Assembly: GCA_008694505.1 (NCBI GenBank)
Contig: VZDJ01004378.1
Location: 7,994,659 to 8,058,658, forward strand
DNA length: 64,000 bases
Direction of reading: 5' to 3'
From: Cyanoderma ruficeps
Taxonomy: Eukaryota; Chordata; Aves; Passeriformes; Timaliidae
The notes beneath the pieces are model-generated. The model made no database searches. It was not told where the DNA came from and saw only the letters and a list, made by a program, of their open reading frames with translations. The position numbers were made by a program, and so were the translations under genes. Shown piece by piece: positions 12,291-22,640 of the stretch (positions are counted from its first letter, which is position 1; each line of letters starts with the position of its first letter).

Positions 12291-15200
12291 AATGATAACA
12301 TGTTTTCAGTCCTGACTTATTTTCATAACTCAATCCAAGTGAATGATAATTTCATCAAGAATTAATCATATGAGCATAGTTTTGGGGTTTTAAAGCTGGT
12401 AGATGTTAATAAGTTCCTGCTGTACTTTATGAAGATGTGCCCCATTCAGCTAAATGAGAAATAAGTAACAGAGCTTCTGCAGGTTTATGGCTACTTGTTC
12501 TGGAATGGAATTACATAATCTGACATAATGGATTTTTTCTAGCTTGCATTGTTGTCAGAATACCTGGATCACTTAAAAATAAAACTAAACCCTTTTTAAG
12601 AGAATACGAATGTTGTGTCTCTCATCATGTAGGCAAATTTAGACCACACTACACGACAAAGCGCAATAATTAATTTCTGAAACAAAATCTTAATTAATAT
12701 TCTAATTTAAAAATCTGCTCATGGAATTCTGAGCTAGGACCTTCACAGAGAACTATGGAGAAAAAACTTACAAGCTAGATAAACACCTTCTAATTGCCCC
12801 CATTTGATGAAGGGGATAATTTTTATTGGCTTTTGGGAAGTATTTCAGTCTTTATGATATACAAATAGGTTTGAGATTTTTCTGTAGTTATATGTACCTG
12901 TAGCCTCAAAATATCATCTCTTCAATTGAAGTAGTGATTTAAATTACTATCGTTTTATGCTCCTTGTGATCCTCAAACACTGCAGTAGCAATATCCTCAA
13001 TTTAAGCCAATTTTAAATTTCCCCTGAGAATAATTATATGAGGACAGATATTTCTGATCTAAAATGAAGTAAAATAACTGTTACATTGACATTCCCTGTA
13101 CTCAGGTATTTGCAGGACAGGTGTGCACAAATAATGGGTTATAAACCAGATATCTTTATAAAATTAGGTGCAATAGGAAAGGAATTATGCTACACCCCTG
13201 CAGTGTAGCTGTGAGGCTGTGTTGTCATTACCATTTTTTACCTGTGTTGCTGTTATAAAAAGGAATTTGTGGACCAGGGCTCCCAATGCCACTAGAACAA
13301 AAGTTAAGGAAAAAATCAGCTCTAATCACAGCAAAAGCAAAACTGAGTTTTACTCAAAACATACATTGAGTGTTACAGTCCCAGCCACTAAAACTCCATA
13401 ACTCTATTCCAGTTTGAATTTAGATTTACAAGGTGAGAGTCATGCAGATTTAGATATGTGGGTTCCCTTTATGGACAGTCTCTTTCAGAGGTAAAGAAGT
13501 GCCTTTATGATATGGGATATCCTTTTATGGGATATGCCACTCCATCTTACTCATGATTTCCGTGTTAGAGAGAATGAATCTGCTTTTGGAAGTGATAATC
13601 TCTCACAATTTACAATAGGGATGATATACAAAACTGCCTGAACACAGATGTTAGAACAATAAGGCTGGATTAAGTGACACTATCCTGGCACACACCCATA
13701 ACTATCCATTTTGAAGCATCTCTATACCTGTACATTGAAAGGTTTGTAAAATAGGTACTCATCCTTAACATCCTTATTCAAACATGTGTCTATATATTTT
13801 TATGCTGAAAATTTCTTAATCAAAACAAAAAATATTCACTGCATAGGAAACACAGGAAACAAGGCAGAATTCAGTTTCTCCTTTCTTCCAAGGTATGACA
13901 ATTAAGGTAAAGAGTAAGGATCCTGCTTGTACATCCAACTCCATTAGGAGTAGGCAAATCTGCCCTCCAGTTTTTCCCCAAATGTTCTGTATTCTGATAA
14001 TCTGGGTATTTTTTGCATGAATGATGTGCAGTGGGGTTTTTTATCACATGAGGGTGTGATAAGAAGCTGAAAGTGCCATTGCAACTTGGATGCCACAGTA
14101 GTTGCTGTGAACTCTAGCTAGCAGTAGAATATTAGGCTAGATATAGGCATTAACAGCTTCCCTTCTTCTGGGAATGCTTCTTGAATGAAAAAATTGTGAA
14201 ACATGTTCCTTTAAGAAGTAAACAAGAGACCCTTCTGGGAGCAAATAGTGCCATCCCTGCTTTCCAAGAGTTGTGGCCTCCATATGGCTGCACACTATAG
14301 TCACGTAGTCAGCTATGTTCAAAGAAATGTAGACACTTTAGGATGCTCTTTTTTTCCCCACTGGAAAGTAGTGGAAGGTTTCCTGCTGGGCCCATGTGGT
14401 TTTGGGATCACTGTTTTGGGGTGGTGATTCTTTTCATGTGTTATACATGTCTTGGCTCCCAATCTGGGGCTTTTGCAGACACCCTAATAGCACCTAAATG
14501 TTTTGATGCATCATGGCTAAACCCTAACCTACACAGTGCCTACATTTATGAAAGCAGGTGAGTGAAAAAGATGCAAAAGAGCAGAAGAAAACTGGGAACT
14601 AGATGTAACAGTAAGCCAAGCCTTTGAACAGTAAAAAAACCCCAACCAACAAAAAAACCCAACCCCAACCACCATCCCCAAACCCCTACGTATAAATAAT
14701 AAGCACTAATGATTTACCTTAAAACCTCCATGGATCGACTGAAAAAAAGGTGGATCTGCTACCTTTTTCAGAATTAAATGCAGATTATAGCAACTTCAGG
14801 CTAGGGAAAATACAACTCAGTGTGAGTGGAAGAGTGAAAAACACATAGAGGTTATGCACATACCAGAATTCAAGAGCGACATGACATTCAAACAGATTGC
14901 AAGAATATTTAGCATTATTGCAATTAATGGTGAAAAAGAGTTGCTGAGAGAGCATTAAATCTTGTGCTTCAAGGATAGCTTCTAACAAAAAAATGGCCAA
15001 GAGGAAATTTAAGAGGGCAGTGCAAATTACTCAAAGTATTTTCCTACAACAACTCTACATCTTCCCCTGAAGTATCTGATAGTGGCCAGTGTCAGAGATC
15101 AGATGCTAGATCAGATGGCAAGAGCTTCTGTCTGCTTTAGTCTGGCAAACCCTATAAAGACTGGTTTTTAGAAAGTTGGTGACAATAGATTTCTACCTTC

Positions 15201-16205
15201 TTTTAATAGAGTATAAATTTAGCATCCTCCTTCTGAATTAAGCATTTAGGTGGCAGAGTTAATGTTACATCAATTCAAATGAAAGACACTAGGAGAAAAT
15301 AGAAGGGGAAAAGATTAATATTTGAAAATTAGAATGCAATTTTCAGAAACAGAGGTGGACGGCTGGTTGAAAATCACATAAATTAAGACCTAAAGGAAAA
15401 AAAAAATTGCTCCTCATAGAGGAGTCATTAGGAGTGATATAATAATTTACATTTTACGTAAGTGACATCCTCTTACCATTGTTTTCCTTTTCTCACTGAA
15501 GGTTAGATTCCTATAAGCACGCAGTTTGAACTGCTAGGACTTGGCAGTTCTATTGATATCAATTGATATTGATGAGGACTGCAGGCACTCAGCATCTCCC
15601 TGTAGGTGTTTTTTCTGTGTTGAACCTGGGCTTTGTTTTCAAGCCAGCAAAGCAACAGAAAAAATTGCACTGGTTGAGGGAAGCAGCATTCGTTCCTGCT
15701 GGCCAGGCATAGTTTAGCAACAGGATTTATACTGTACACATGGAGGGAGAGCCTTTTGATTTATTTCAGGTAACAAAGATGCCTTTTCCCAGAAATCTCT
15801 GTAAACATACAAATATTTGAAAAACACAAGCAAGAGAGAACCCTGGCCTCTTGAACACATATATCCTTCCAGACCCTTGCCTGACCCCAAAATTATGCTC
15901 TCCTGTCACTGACCCATCTAATCACCTTTGTGTGCTTTCTCAGAAAAGGCCTGGAAAAACCCATCAGATTTGCAATGTAATCTGAAGGTCAACATATTCT
16001 CATTTTCTTGGTCAATTCTTTCTTATGACCAAGCCTTAATATCAGGCCACTCAAAAAGCACTATCTTTGATGTAGCTGTTACTTTCAGAATTTCAAACAG
16101 CATTCAAAATGTTGTGTAATTAACTCGTAGTCTTTATCCTTGAGTGTAAGGGGAATTAGAACAATAATTTTTGGAGAATAACAGAAGTTTCTTTTTGTTT
16201 AACAG
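12291..16205 (+). other. PPP1R3A: PPP1R3A intron 1, downstream part
   Basis: No supported gene. AT-rich sequence ending in the exon 2 acceptor (gtttaacag at 16197-16205). It contains a C/A-rich tract at 14632-14688, an imperfect hairpin near 14041-14062, and a 14-bp perfect palindrome at 15556-15569 (atatcaattgatat). ORFs are all 78 codons or fewer and resemble nothing known. Confidence 0.6.
14632..14688 (-). repeat. C/A-rich tract with G-quadruplex potential on the minus strand
   Basis: Strongly strand-asymmetric low-complexity tract of A runs and C runs. Read on the minus strand, 14658-14686 has four G runs (4, 4, 4 and 3 G) with loops of about 3, 9 and 2 bases, compatible with an intramolecular G-quadruplex. 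It lies in PPP1R3A intron 1 on the template strand, about 1.5 kb before exon 2. Confidence 0.6.
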
Positions 16206-16264
16206 AAAAGAAGAAATATTGGCAGCATCTGATGATGGCACATGGAATAACTCAAGGACTTCAG
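16206..16264 (+). CDS. PPP1R3A: PPP1R3A coding exon 2 (59 nt, internal)
   Basis: Internal coding exon of the muscle glycogen-targeting subunit of protein phosphatase 1 (GM). It has an AG acceptor at 16204-16205 after a T-rich tract and a GT donor (gtacag) at 16265. The first base completes a codon begun in exon 1, and the last base opens a codon finished in exon 3 (G + AC = Asp). The peptide begins KEEILAASDD and ends NNSRTS. It aligns without gaps, from memory, to the human stretch just after the CBM21 domain that also begins KEE and leads into Asp-Thr. The ORF runs into the intron on both sides, so the splice signals and downstream phase decide the limits. This segment is a low-complexity linker in the family; no catalytic residues are expected. 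Confidence 0.85.
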
Positions 16265-16370
16265 GTACAGCACCCAGTTTAATTAGTTCTTCCTTACTGC
16301 ACATGTTAATTAAAAATAGTGTAACAGCCAACCTCAAGGAAATTATTCAACTGTTTTTTTAACTCTTCAG
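16265..16370 (+). other. PPP1R3A: PPP1R3A intron 2 (106 bp, phase 1)
   Basis: A very short GT-AG intron between coding exons 2 and 3. The acceptor is preceded by an eight-T run and ctcttcag. The exon 2 reading frame stays open through almost the whole intron and meets a stop (taa) only at 16360-16362, just before the acceptor. Confidence 0.8.
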
Positions 16371-16507
16371 ACACAAACATCCCAGAGATTGTTTATTCAC
16401 AAGCAGAAGACAAAGACACCAGTCTAGCTAATGAAAATACAAAAGAGAAAAATGCAGAAAACAACTGGGATGATTACAAAGATGATGAAAAAGAATTAGA
16501 GTTACTG
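16371..16507 (+). CDS. PPP1R3A: PPP1R3A coding exon 3 (137 nt, internal)
   Basis: Internal coding exon with acceptor cag at 16368-16370 and a consensus donor gtaagt at 16508. Two bases complete the split Asp codon. The peptide then reads TNIPEIVYSQAEDKD and ends KELELL in phase 0. Human PPP1R3A has a matching Thr-x-Ile-Pro-x-Ile motif and a Glu-Lys-Glu-Leu-Glu-Leu end at the same boundary (from memory). The stretch is rich in Asp, Glu, Asn and Lys and is probably disordered. It joins the N-terminal catalytic-subunit and glycogen-binding half to the long C-terminal half. It joins exon 4 with no change of phase. Confidence 0.9.
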
Positions 16508-18717
16508 GTAAGTGTTATACAATTATATCTACAGTATTAAATGATTTGAATCCATTTACGCTTCAAAGCTGGTGAAATGCCCCCTTTTAACAGAGCTGAC
16601 TGATGTACTAATTTACAAATGTAAAGCCCTGGTCTGTACTTACACTGAATCTCTAACTGATTCAACAATAGAAGGTACTTTGATTTCGGTATAGTGCATC
16701 AACTTTTTCTGGTCTTAATTTAATGACTTCTCCCTTTTATTTCTTCACCAGAGGCTTCAAAAGACAGTTCTAAGGAATTAGAAGGGTAATATTTAAAAAA
16801 ACACTCTCCTCCTAGTCTCTAGGGTGGGAATATTTTTAAATATATGCTTTCTATTTGTAAAATTTTTATATTTGTCGTACTCTTTGCTTATGAGATTTTT
16901 GAAATTGTAGCTATATGAGCATAGTAAGTATATACACATTTATATTAGCAGATTCTTCTATATCAGTATCTTACATTATATTTTTTACAATGAATTTCAC
17001 ACTCAGTGAGTATTCAATCTATTTGGATTTGTGTGCATGCGTGTGTGTGGTTTGCCTTGCATTTTTCAGTATGAAAGAAAAAATGGCAATAAATGAGACA
17101 CGAACAGCAATCTATTATTCCCAGTGTCTGTTCTCAGCTCATATCATTTGGGTGCACATATTCATAATCATAGATTATAATAGCTATCACCTGTGAAAAT
17201 GCGAATGCTGAATCAGACAAGAGAGGAAGATGGGAACTGTTCTTTTTTTTCCTGATAGGGAGAAAAAAATCCTCTTATTTTAATATAAATTTTTCTCATC
17301 TTTTACTTTAAAAAGTTTAAAATTTTTTGCCTATTTTTGGACCTTTCACTGCCTGAAAGTCAATGTTTTGGATCTTTTTTCTTTACGGTGAAACGTGGAA
17401 AGAAGGACCTCTAAAATCCCTTGTTGTTCTCAGTCTACCCTTTTACAAAAAAGAGGATCAAATATAACCATTTGTTTATCAATTGCCAGACTTGTCCGTA
17501 CAATAAATGAAGGGGGAGCTATAATTTAGATGTTAATTTGCACTGTGCGCTCTTTAATGAATTAAACAATGAAGGCTTATAATACATGGAAATACAACCA
17601 AATCTTTGAAACACACAGGCATTGGCTCACAAGACAGCTGTGCAGTTGACAAGTAACATGAGCCTTATGTGAGAAGAAGGGAAAATCGTAAGATTTGCAT
17701 ATAATTATTGAGATCATGCAAATGTCAGTTATGAGGAGGGGAAAAAAACACAGGCATCTCACTGTTAAATCCTGACAGTTGGCATCACCGAAGAACTCAA
17801 ATACACTTGAGCACTGGTTGGCAGAGGGTCATTAAAACAGAATTTGCAGAGACATTAGCTCCCTCACTTTTCTTTGAGTGACGTTTTACTATTAATAGTT
17901 TGCAGAGGCTTTGCAGAAAACATATTAATAAGAGAAACTGTAATGGGGGTATCTACAGCAAGTGCAAATGTACAAAGGGGTGCCCAAGAAACTAGCCTCT
18001 AATTGATCAGCTAGTGCTATCAGTGTGACTCTGCTAAAGTGAGAAGAGAGTGCAATGACAAGCAGGCATAGCTGAATAATACAATATGATATTTGGGAGC
18101 TAGGAGGGAGAATGATTAGTTTCTGGCCTTTTACTTCGTTAATCTCATTTCCAACTCATGTCTTACCAGATTGTCTAAAACCAGTCTGGTTTGAAGCCTG
18201 TAAAATGGTCCCTGAGAGAAATGAAGCACAGATAATCCTTACAGTATTTGTCAGTGTGAAATGTGTCTTTGTTTTACTGGACAATACTGTACATTACCAG
18301 ACACTGATGTACTGTATCAATGCCCTCGTTTAAGGGCCAATCCTCCCCCCTCACCCCACAGCTTCCTCTCTCCAAATCTAGAATCAAATGTATAGAGAAC
18401 AAATTAGCCTGCCTTTAAGGAAATATTCTCTTCAGATTTAATTTGTATAAAATCCACTAGCAGCTTACTGAACTCATGAATAAAGAGAGAGGGTTTTGAG
18501 CACTATTTTATTTCCTGCTCCTTTCAGCACCACCATAAAGCTCATTACCTATGTTAAAAAACACATGCAATGCAAATTTTGTAAATTGTTTAGAACATGT
18601 TTCCATAAAAGCTTTTTTACTGAAAACAAAACTTTCCATAATGAAACCCTGCCTCCTTCATTTGGCATATTTTTGCAAAGCACTTTTTGATCATTCTTTT
18701 CTATTCTATTGTTTCAG
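16508..18717 (+). other. PPP1R3A: PPP1R3A intron 3 (2210 bp, phase 0)
   Basis: GT-AG intron from gtaagt at 16508 to tttcag at 18712-18717. AT-rich. ORFs inside it are short and resemble nothing known. A short run of alternating GT lies near 17040. No mobile element was recognised. Confidence 0.85.
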
Positions 18718-21204
18718 TTAAATCCGCACTTCACAGGAGCTAGAGGTACCTCTTCCAGAGATGAAAGGAATTTATACACAACAGAACCAATTAATTTTCT
18801 AAGTGAAACCGAAAGATTGGTGAAAAAGCTAACCTGTTTAGAAAGAAGCAGTGACTTGCACCCTGTGCCTATCAGATCCTCATCTGAAAACTCTTCACAT
18901 GCAATAGGAGAAGAATTAAAAGATAAAGCTAAGTATTCTGTAAGAGATTATAATAATCAGCTACCAGGGAAGGAAGGCACTGCTGGCTCAGTAAACAGCT
19001 ACGAGCAGTCTTTGGAACATACTGATACCAGTGAAAGCCTTTTATTGGCAAAACATTTTCCTGTGACAAAGCAGAATGAGGCTATCAATATTATGGCTAC
19101 TGGCTCAAGCCGACAAGGAGAGAGGCACACAGATATTTCAAAAGGTGAAATAGATAGTGCCTCAGGAAGTAGGATGATGGAGAGGTTATTCATCAATGAG
19201 GATGCTGCTGGTACCTCAAATGGGGCTCATGAAACAAGACCAGAAACCATTTTGCCAGAGCATGATGAATCCGTGCAATTAAATGAATGCATAGCAAGGA
19301 CGCTGGATGGCAATGCTAATCCAGCTCTGGAGCACCAGGCACCACAAACATCTCACCAAATTTTGGATTCGTTGTTGTCAGATGCTGACAAAAATGAAGG
19401 AAAAATCAAGATGGTTGAAAGCAAAGTTCAGGTACATTTAAGAGGAGATTTATATGCCAGCACTTTTGCACATGCCGGTGTCTCAACAGATTCTGCACAA
19501 AAACAAGGAGTTGGTGAAATGTCAGAAAAGAACACTGATTTAGGGAAGCAGAAGAAAGTAATTGAAGTAGCAGACTTGGCATCAATTGGTGAGGAGGAAG
19601 CTTCCAAGCCTTTCAAGTCACACAGGAAACACAATGCCAAGGCCCTGAACCCAGCACCTCTGCCAGCTGAGAACAAGCAGGCACCCAGGGCCACCAGAGA
19701 GGATGAAAGGCGACCTGAGGACGCTCAGGAACACAGAGGATTCAGGGCATTCAAGGACATAGAGAAGCTGGACAGTACAAATAAAGGGAGACCAATCGGA
19801 AGGGAAAGTGAAGCAAACGTTGCAGAGCAGAGGCGGCAAGAAACGGGGAGTGAGGTTAGGTGGAGAGTGAGGGGTAGCATGGAACCTCAGACTGTGACTT
19901 CCACAAAGGAGTTGTTTACCTGCCAGGAGGCAGAGAGTTGTGAAAAGTCTTCTGTCTCTGAGCAGGGTATTACAGAGAAAACAGAGGCAGGTACAGCTTA
20001 TATAATTAAAACAACATCAGAAAGTCTTCCAGAAAAAATGCCTGGCAGTGAAAAAGCAGTAATTGCTAAGCTACCTCGAGAGACTGCACTAAGTGACAGG
20101 CCCACAGAGGAAAAGGAAATAGCATTTGATACACGTGAAGGGAGAAATGATGGTTCACATTATGCTCTTTGTCAACTCAACACAGTGGGTGTATTATATG
20201 ACACTGAATTTGAAAAGAAATCAGTTTTAGGTATTTATAATGCATGCGTACATGAAACACTGCAAGGAGAAATGAAGTCTGGATGCAATAGCAGGGAAAA
20301 ATGTGCCAAAGCACAACCAGACAACATTCTACCTTCAGGAGAAGCAGTAAGGGCTTCTGCTACGGGAAAGAAAGATTTGCAGGAGGGTTTACTTTCAGAA
20401 GTACCTGAAAGTCCCCTGAGCACTCAGGAGTGTCTATACTGTGAGAAGGCAGAAGAGCTCTACAGGGGAGAAAGCCATGGGGATACACTTTCCTGTTTAT
20501 GTTCTAAAGCTGAAACAAAAATGCCACCTTCTGGTACAAATACTGTGCCTAGTTACAATTATAAAAGCTCCTCAGTAGCATTTTCAGAAGGGCCCACTGT
20601 GGAAGGAGGCATGGAGCACCTGTATAGACACTTGGAATCCAAAGTCATTGACAAGGTTGCTGCTGAGTCAGGGTACAATTTAAATCTAACAACTGAAATT
20701 ACACGTATTAACAAAAACTTCTCTCCTGAAGTTGAAAAAGGAGAAGTACCTTCTGCTTTAGACACAGCAATTTCTGGAGAAGGAAGAGGAAGGATTACAG
20801 GTCAATTTTTCCATCAAGCAGAGCTTCAGCAAGAAAAGTCATGGAGGCCAGAGGTTTTAATTAGTAAGTCTACCAAAGAAAATGGAGGAACAGACTCTCA
20901 AGCTGACCATCTCATAACTGAGGGGAAAACACTAAACTGGCTGGATGACTCACAGAAAGAAAGCCAACACACTTCTGATTCTGCAGCTATTTCTAATCAG
21001 AAGAGTGAAGCACTTAAGTTACCTAGTGAGTCTCTGGGTTTAAAACATATTGCTTTCAAAATATTTTATTTCTTCTTGTTTCTTCTATTTGCTGCAACTC
21101 TCTACCACTATGATTTGATGGTCTGCCTTGCACTCTACCTGTTCTCCTTGTATTGGCTATACCACGAAGGAAGAAGAAACAAGGAGTCTATCAAGAAAGA
21201 ATAA
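18718..21204 (+). CDS. PPP1R3A: PPP1R3A terminal coding exon 4 (828 codons plus stop)
   Basis: Last and largest coding exon of protein phosphatase 1 regulatory subunit 3A. In known orthologues this protein brings PP1 to glycogen and to the sarcoplasmic reticulum of muscle and promotes glycogen synthase activation. The open frame extends upstream to a TTG at 18709, but that lies in intron 3; tttcag and phase place the exon start at 18718. The stop is TAA at 21202-21204. The N-terminal part (TSSRDERN..TTEPINF) matches the mammalian exon start. Residues about 60-370 are Glu/Lys/Ser-rich and poorly conserved. Residues about 398-512 (19909-20255) form a strongly conserved block including ELFTCQ, GTAYIIKTTSES and GRNDGSHYALCQ. 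The C-terminus has a hydrophobic segment (21049-21165; FYFFLFLLF, then YHYDLM) and a basic tail ending KKE, as in the membrane-anchored family member. Exons 2-4 give about 893 residues, close to the matching part of the roughly 1120-residue human protein. No frameshift or internal stop. Confidence 0.97.
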   Translation, partial: LNPHFTGARGTSSRDERNLYTTEPINFLSETERLVKKLTCLERSSDLHPVPIRSSSENSSHAIGEELKDKAKYSVRDYNNQLPGKEGTAGSVNSYEQSLEHTDTSESLLLAKHFPVTKQNEAINIMATGSSRQGERHTDISKGEIDSASGSRMMERLFINEDAAGTSNGAHETRPETILPEHDESVQLNECIARTLDGNANPALEHQAPQTSHQILDSLLSDADKNEGKIKMVESKVQVHLRGDLYASTFAHAGVSTDSAQKQGVGEMSEKNTDLGKQKKVIEVADLASIGEEEASKPFKSHRKHNAKALNPAPLPAENKQAPRATREDERRPEDAQEHRGFRAFKDIEKLDSTNKGRPIGRESEANVAEQRRQETGSEVRWRVRGSMEPQTVTSTKELFTCQEAESCEKSSVSEQGITEKTEAGTAYIIKTTSESLPEKMPGSEKAVIAKLPRETALSDRPTEEKEIAFDTREGRNDGSHYALCQLNTVGVLYDTEFEKKSVLGIYNACVHETLQGEMKSGCNSREKCAKAQPDNILPSGEAVRASATGKKDLQEGLLSEVPESPLSTQECLYCEKAEELYRGESHGDTLSCLCSKAETKMPPSGTNTVPSYNYKSSSVAFSEGPTVEGGMEHLYRHLESKVIDKVAAESGYNLNLTTEITRINKNFSPEVEKGEVPSALDTAISGEGRGRITGQFFHQAELQQEKSWRPEVLISKSTKENGGTDSQADHLITEGKTLNWLDDSQKESQHTSDSAAISNQKSEALKLPSESLGLKHIAFKIFYFFLFLLFAATLYHYDLMVCLALYLFSLYWLYHEGRRNKESIKKE

Positions 21205-22640
21205 CATGGACTGTCAACTGTCCTCAGGATCCATGGTCAATAATCTCCAATTCCACCAACGTATTTTCACTATTAAAGAGTTTATTCTTTGTTAGAACCA
21301 AAGCAAGATTTCCACAGCAGCATCTTTTATTAAAAGATTACATATGAAGTTGAGCCTTCATATAAGTAATTGAACTATGCAGGACCATTATGTTTGGATC
21401 ATTAAATACCGATATGAATATGAGTTCTGAAGCACGTCAAGTTAAAATGAAGTACAGCTGTTGCTTCTTAGCCGGATATGAAGAAGCAATGCTTCATGCC
21501 TCTGTAGTACTTAAACCCACCATTTACTTGCTTTAATTTATTTTGCATTAAAGCTTCATATTTTCCTGGGAATTTTTTTCCTAAAATTATGTGTGTTACA
21601 TCACAACACAAGAAACAATATAAAACCTAAGTCAGTATTTTGGTGCTGACATTCAGTTGATACTCTGCTAGTGTAATTAGCCAATGCTCTAAGCCATACA
21701 TCTGTCAATAGTTTAATACATTTTTCCAAAATTTTATTTCATTATTTTGACTTAGGGCTTCAGTGGTAGAAAGATGTTTGAAAGATATAAGGCTTTGACT
21801 TCAATAACGTCATGTAACTTGCAAGATCTAACTGTGTGACAGAATAGATGTGCTGTTTCCACCCTGTAAAGAGTGAAGGTCATAGCAACAGGCCTCCTAC
21901 TGATCACTCATATGCATAAAAGTTTTTGGGTATTGCAAATGAGGACTGTGTACCACAAGTGAGAATTTCACTGAACTGATATTCTAGGCAAAGCATTTGA
22001 GTGACATTTTTCATCAGAATTGCTTGAGCACAAAGCATTAAATAAATTTTACAGAGGAATGCTATAACTGTGTGGAGCATGTCTGAATTAGATTTACTGC
22101 TTTTTTTTTCCTATGGCTTGCAACTTAGAGTTAATCAAACATCAAGGGAAAACACTGGGCACGACCCTCCTGTTCAGTGAGGCTGCTGTGTCTGGTTTGG
22201 GTGATGCAGAAAGGGCTAGTATACACCCTAAGGAGTGCCAAACTGATCCTGTGCAGCAGTTCTGTGGGGCAGAAACATGGGCAGCTTTGCTGCTCCAACA
22301 CTGCGGGTGTCCCACACAAGATCAAGCCCAAATTTTGTCCAGAAGGAAAAAATGGACAGGTTATGATGTTCTTCACCCATTTCCCAGTGGATGGTCACAG
22401 AGACTATCACAGATAGGATATTAAAAGAAGCACCAAGACTGCATAATGTTGCTGAAGACACAGAAATTAGGAAAAAGATAGTTGTTTTAAAACTCTGTTT
22501 GTTTTACTTTCCTTACTACCACGGTGAAATACCGTAGCTATGAAAGTCTTGGTTGCAATATATGGCTGAAGTTTTGTAACAGCAAAATTGTTTAGTTGTT
22601 AGCTTAGCTCTGAAATAAATATTTTCAAGTCCATGTAATA
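21205..22640 (+). other. PPP1R3A: PPP1R3A 3' UTR (end uncertain)
   Basis: Non-coding sequence directly after the stop codon. Candidate poly(A) signals are ATTAAA at 21547-21552, AATAAA at 22041-22046 and AATAAA at 22614-22619; which is used cannot be told from sequence alone. ATTTA pentamers occur at 21522-21526 and 21536-21540. AU-rich elements are known in the human PPP1R3A 3' UTR, so these are plausible stability elements, but that is inference. A stretch at 22113-22460 has overlapping short ORFs on both strands; none resembles a known protein. Confidence 0.5.
22041..22046 (+). promoter_or_regulatory. Candidate poly(A) signal AATAAA
   Basis: Canonical hexamer about 840 bp after the PPP1R3A stop codon. 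It is one of three candidates (others at 21547-21552 and 22614-22619). A modest GT-containing stretch follows (tgtgtgg near 22070), as expected downstream of a cleavage site. Confidence 0.35.

Noticed and set aside
15556..15569. 14-bp palindrome as a regulatory site
   Set aside because: Mostly A and T, equivalent to only seven independent matches, so common by chance.
18709..18717. TTG as the start codon of the long ORF
   Set aside because: These three codons are the polypyrimidine end and AG acceptor of intron 3. The coding exon starts at 18718 in phase 0, joined to exon 3.
22113..22461. Overlapping ORFs on both strands after PPP1R3A
   Set aside because: Open on both strands at once, which suggests composition rather than coding. 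No family recognised.
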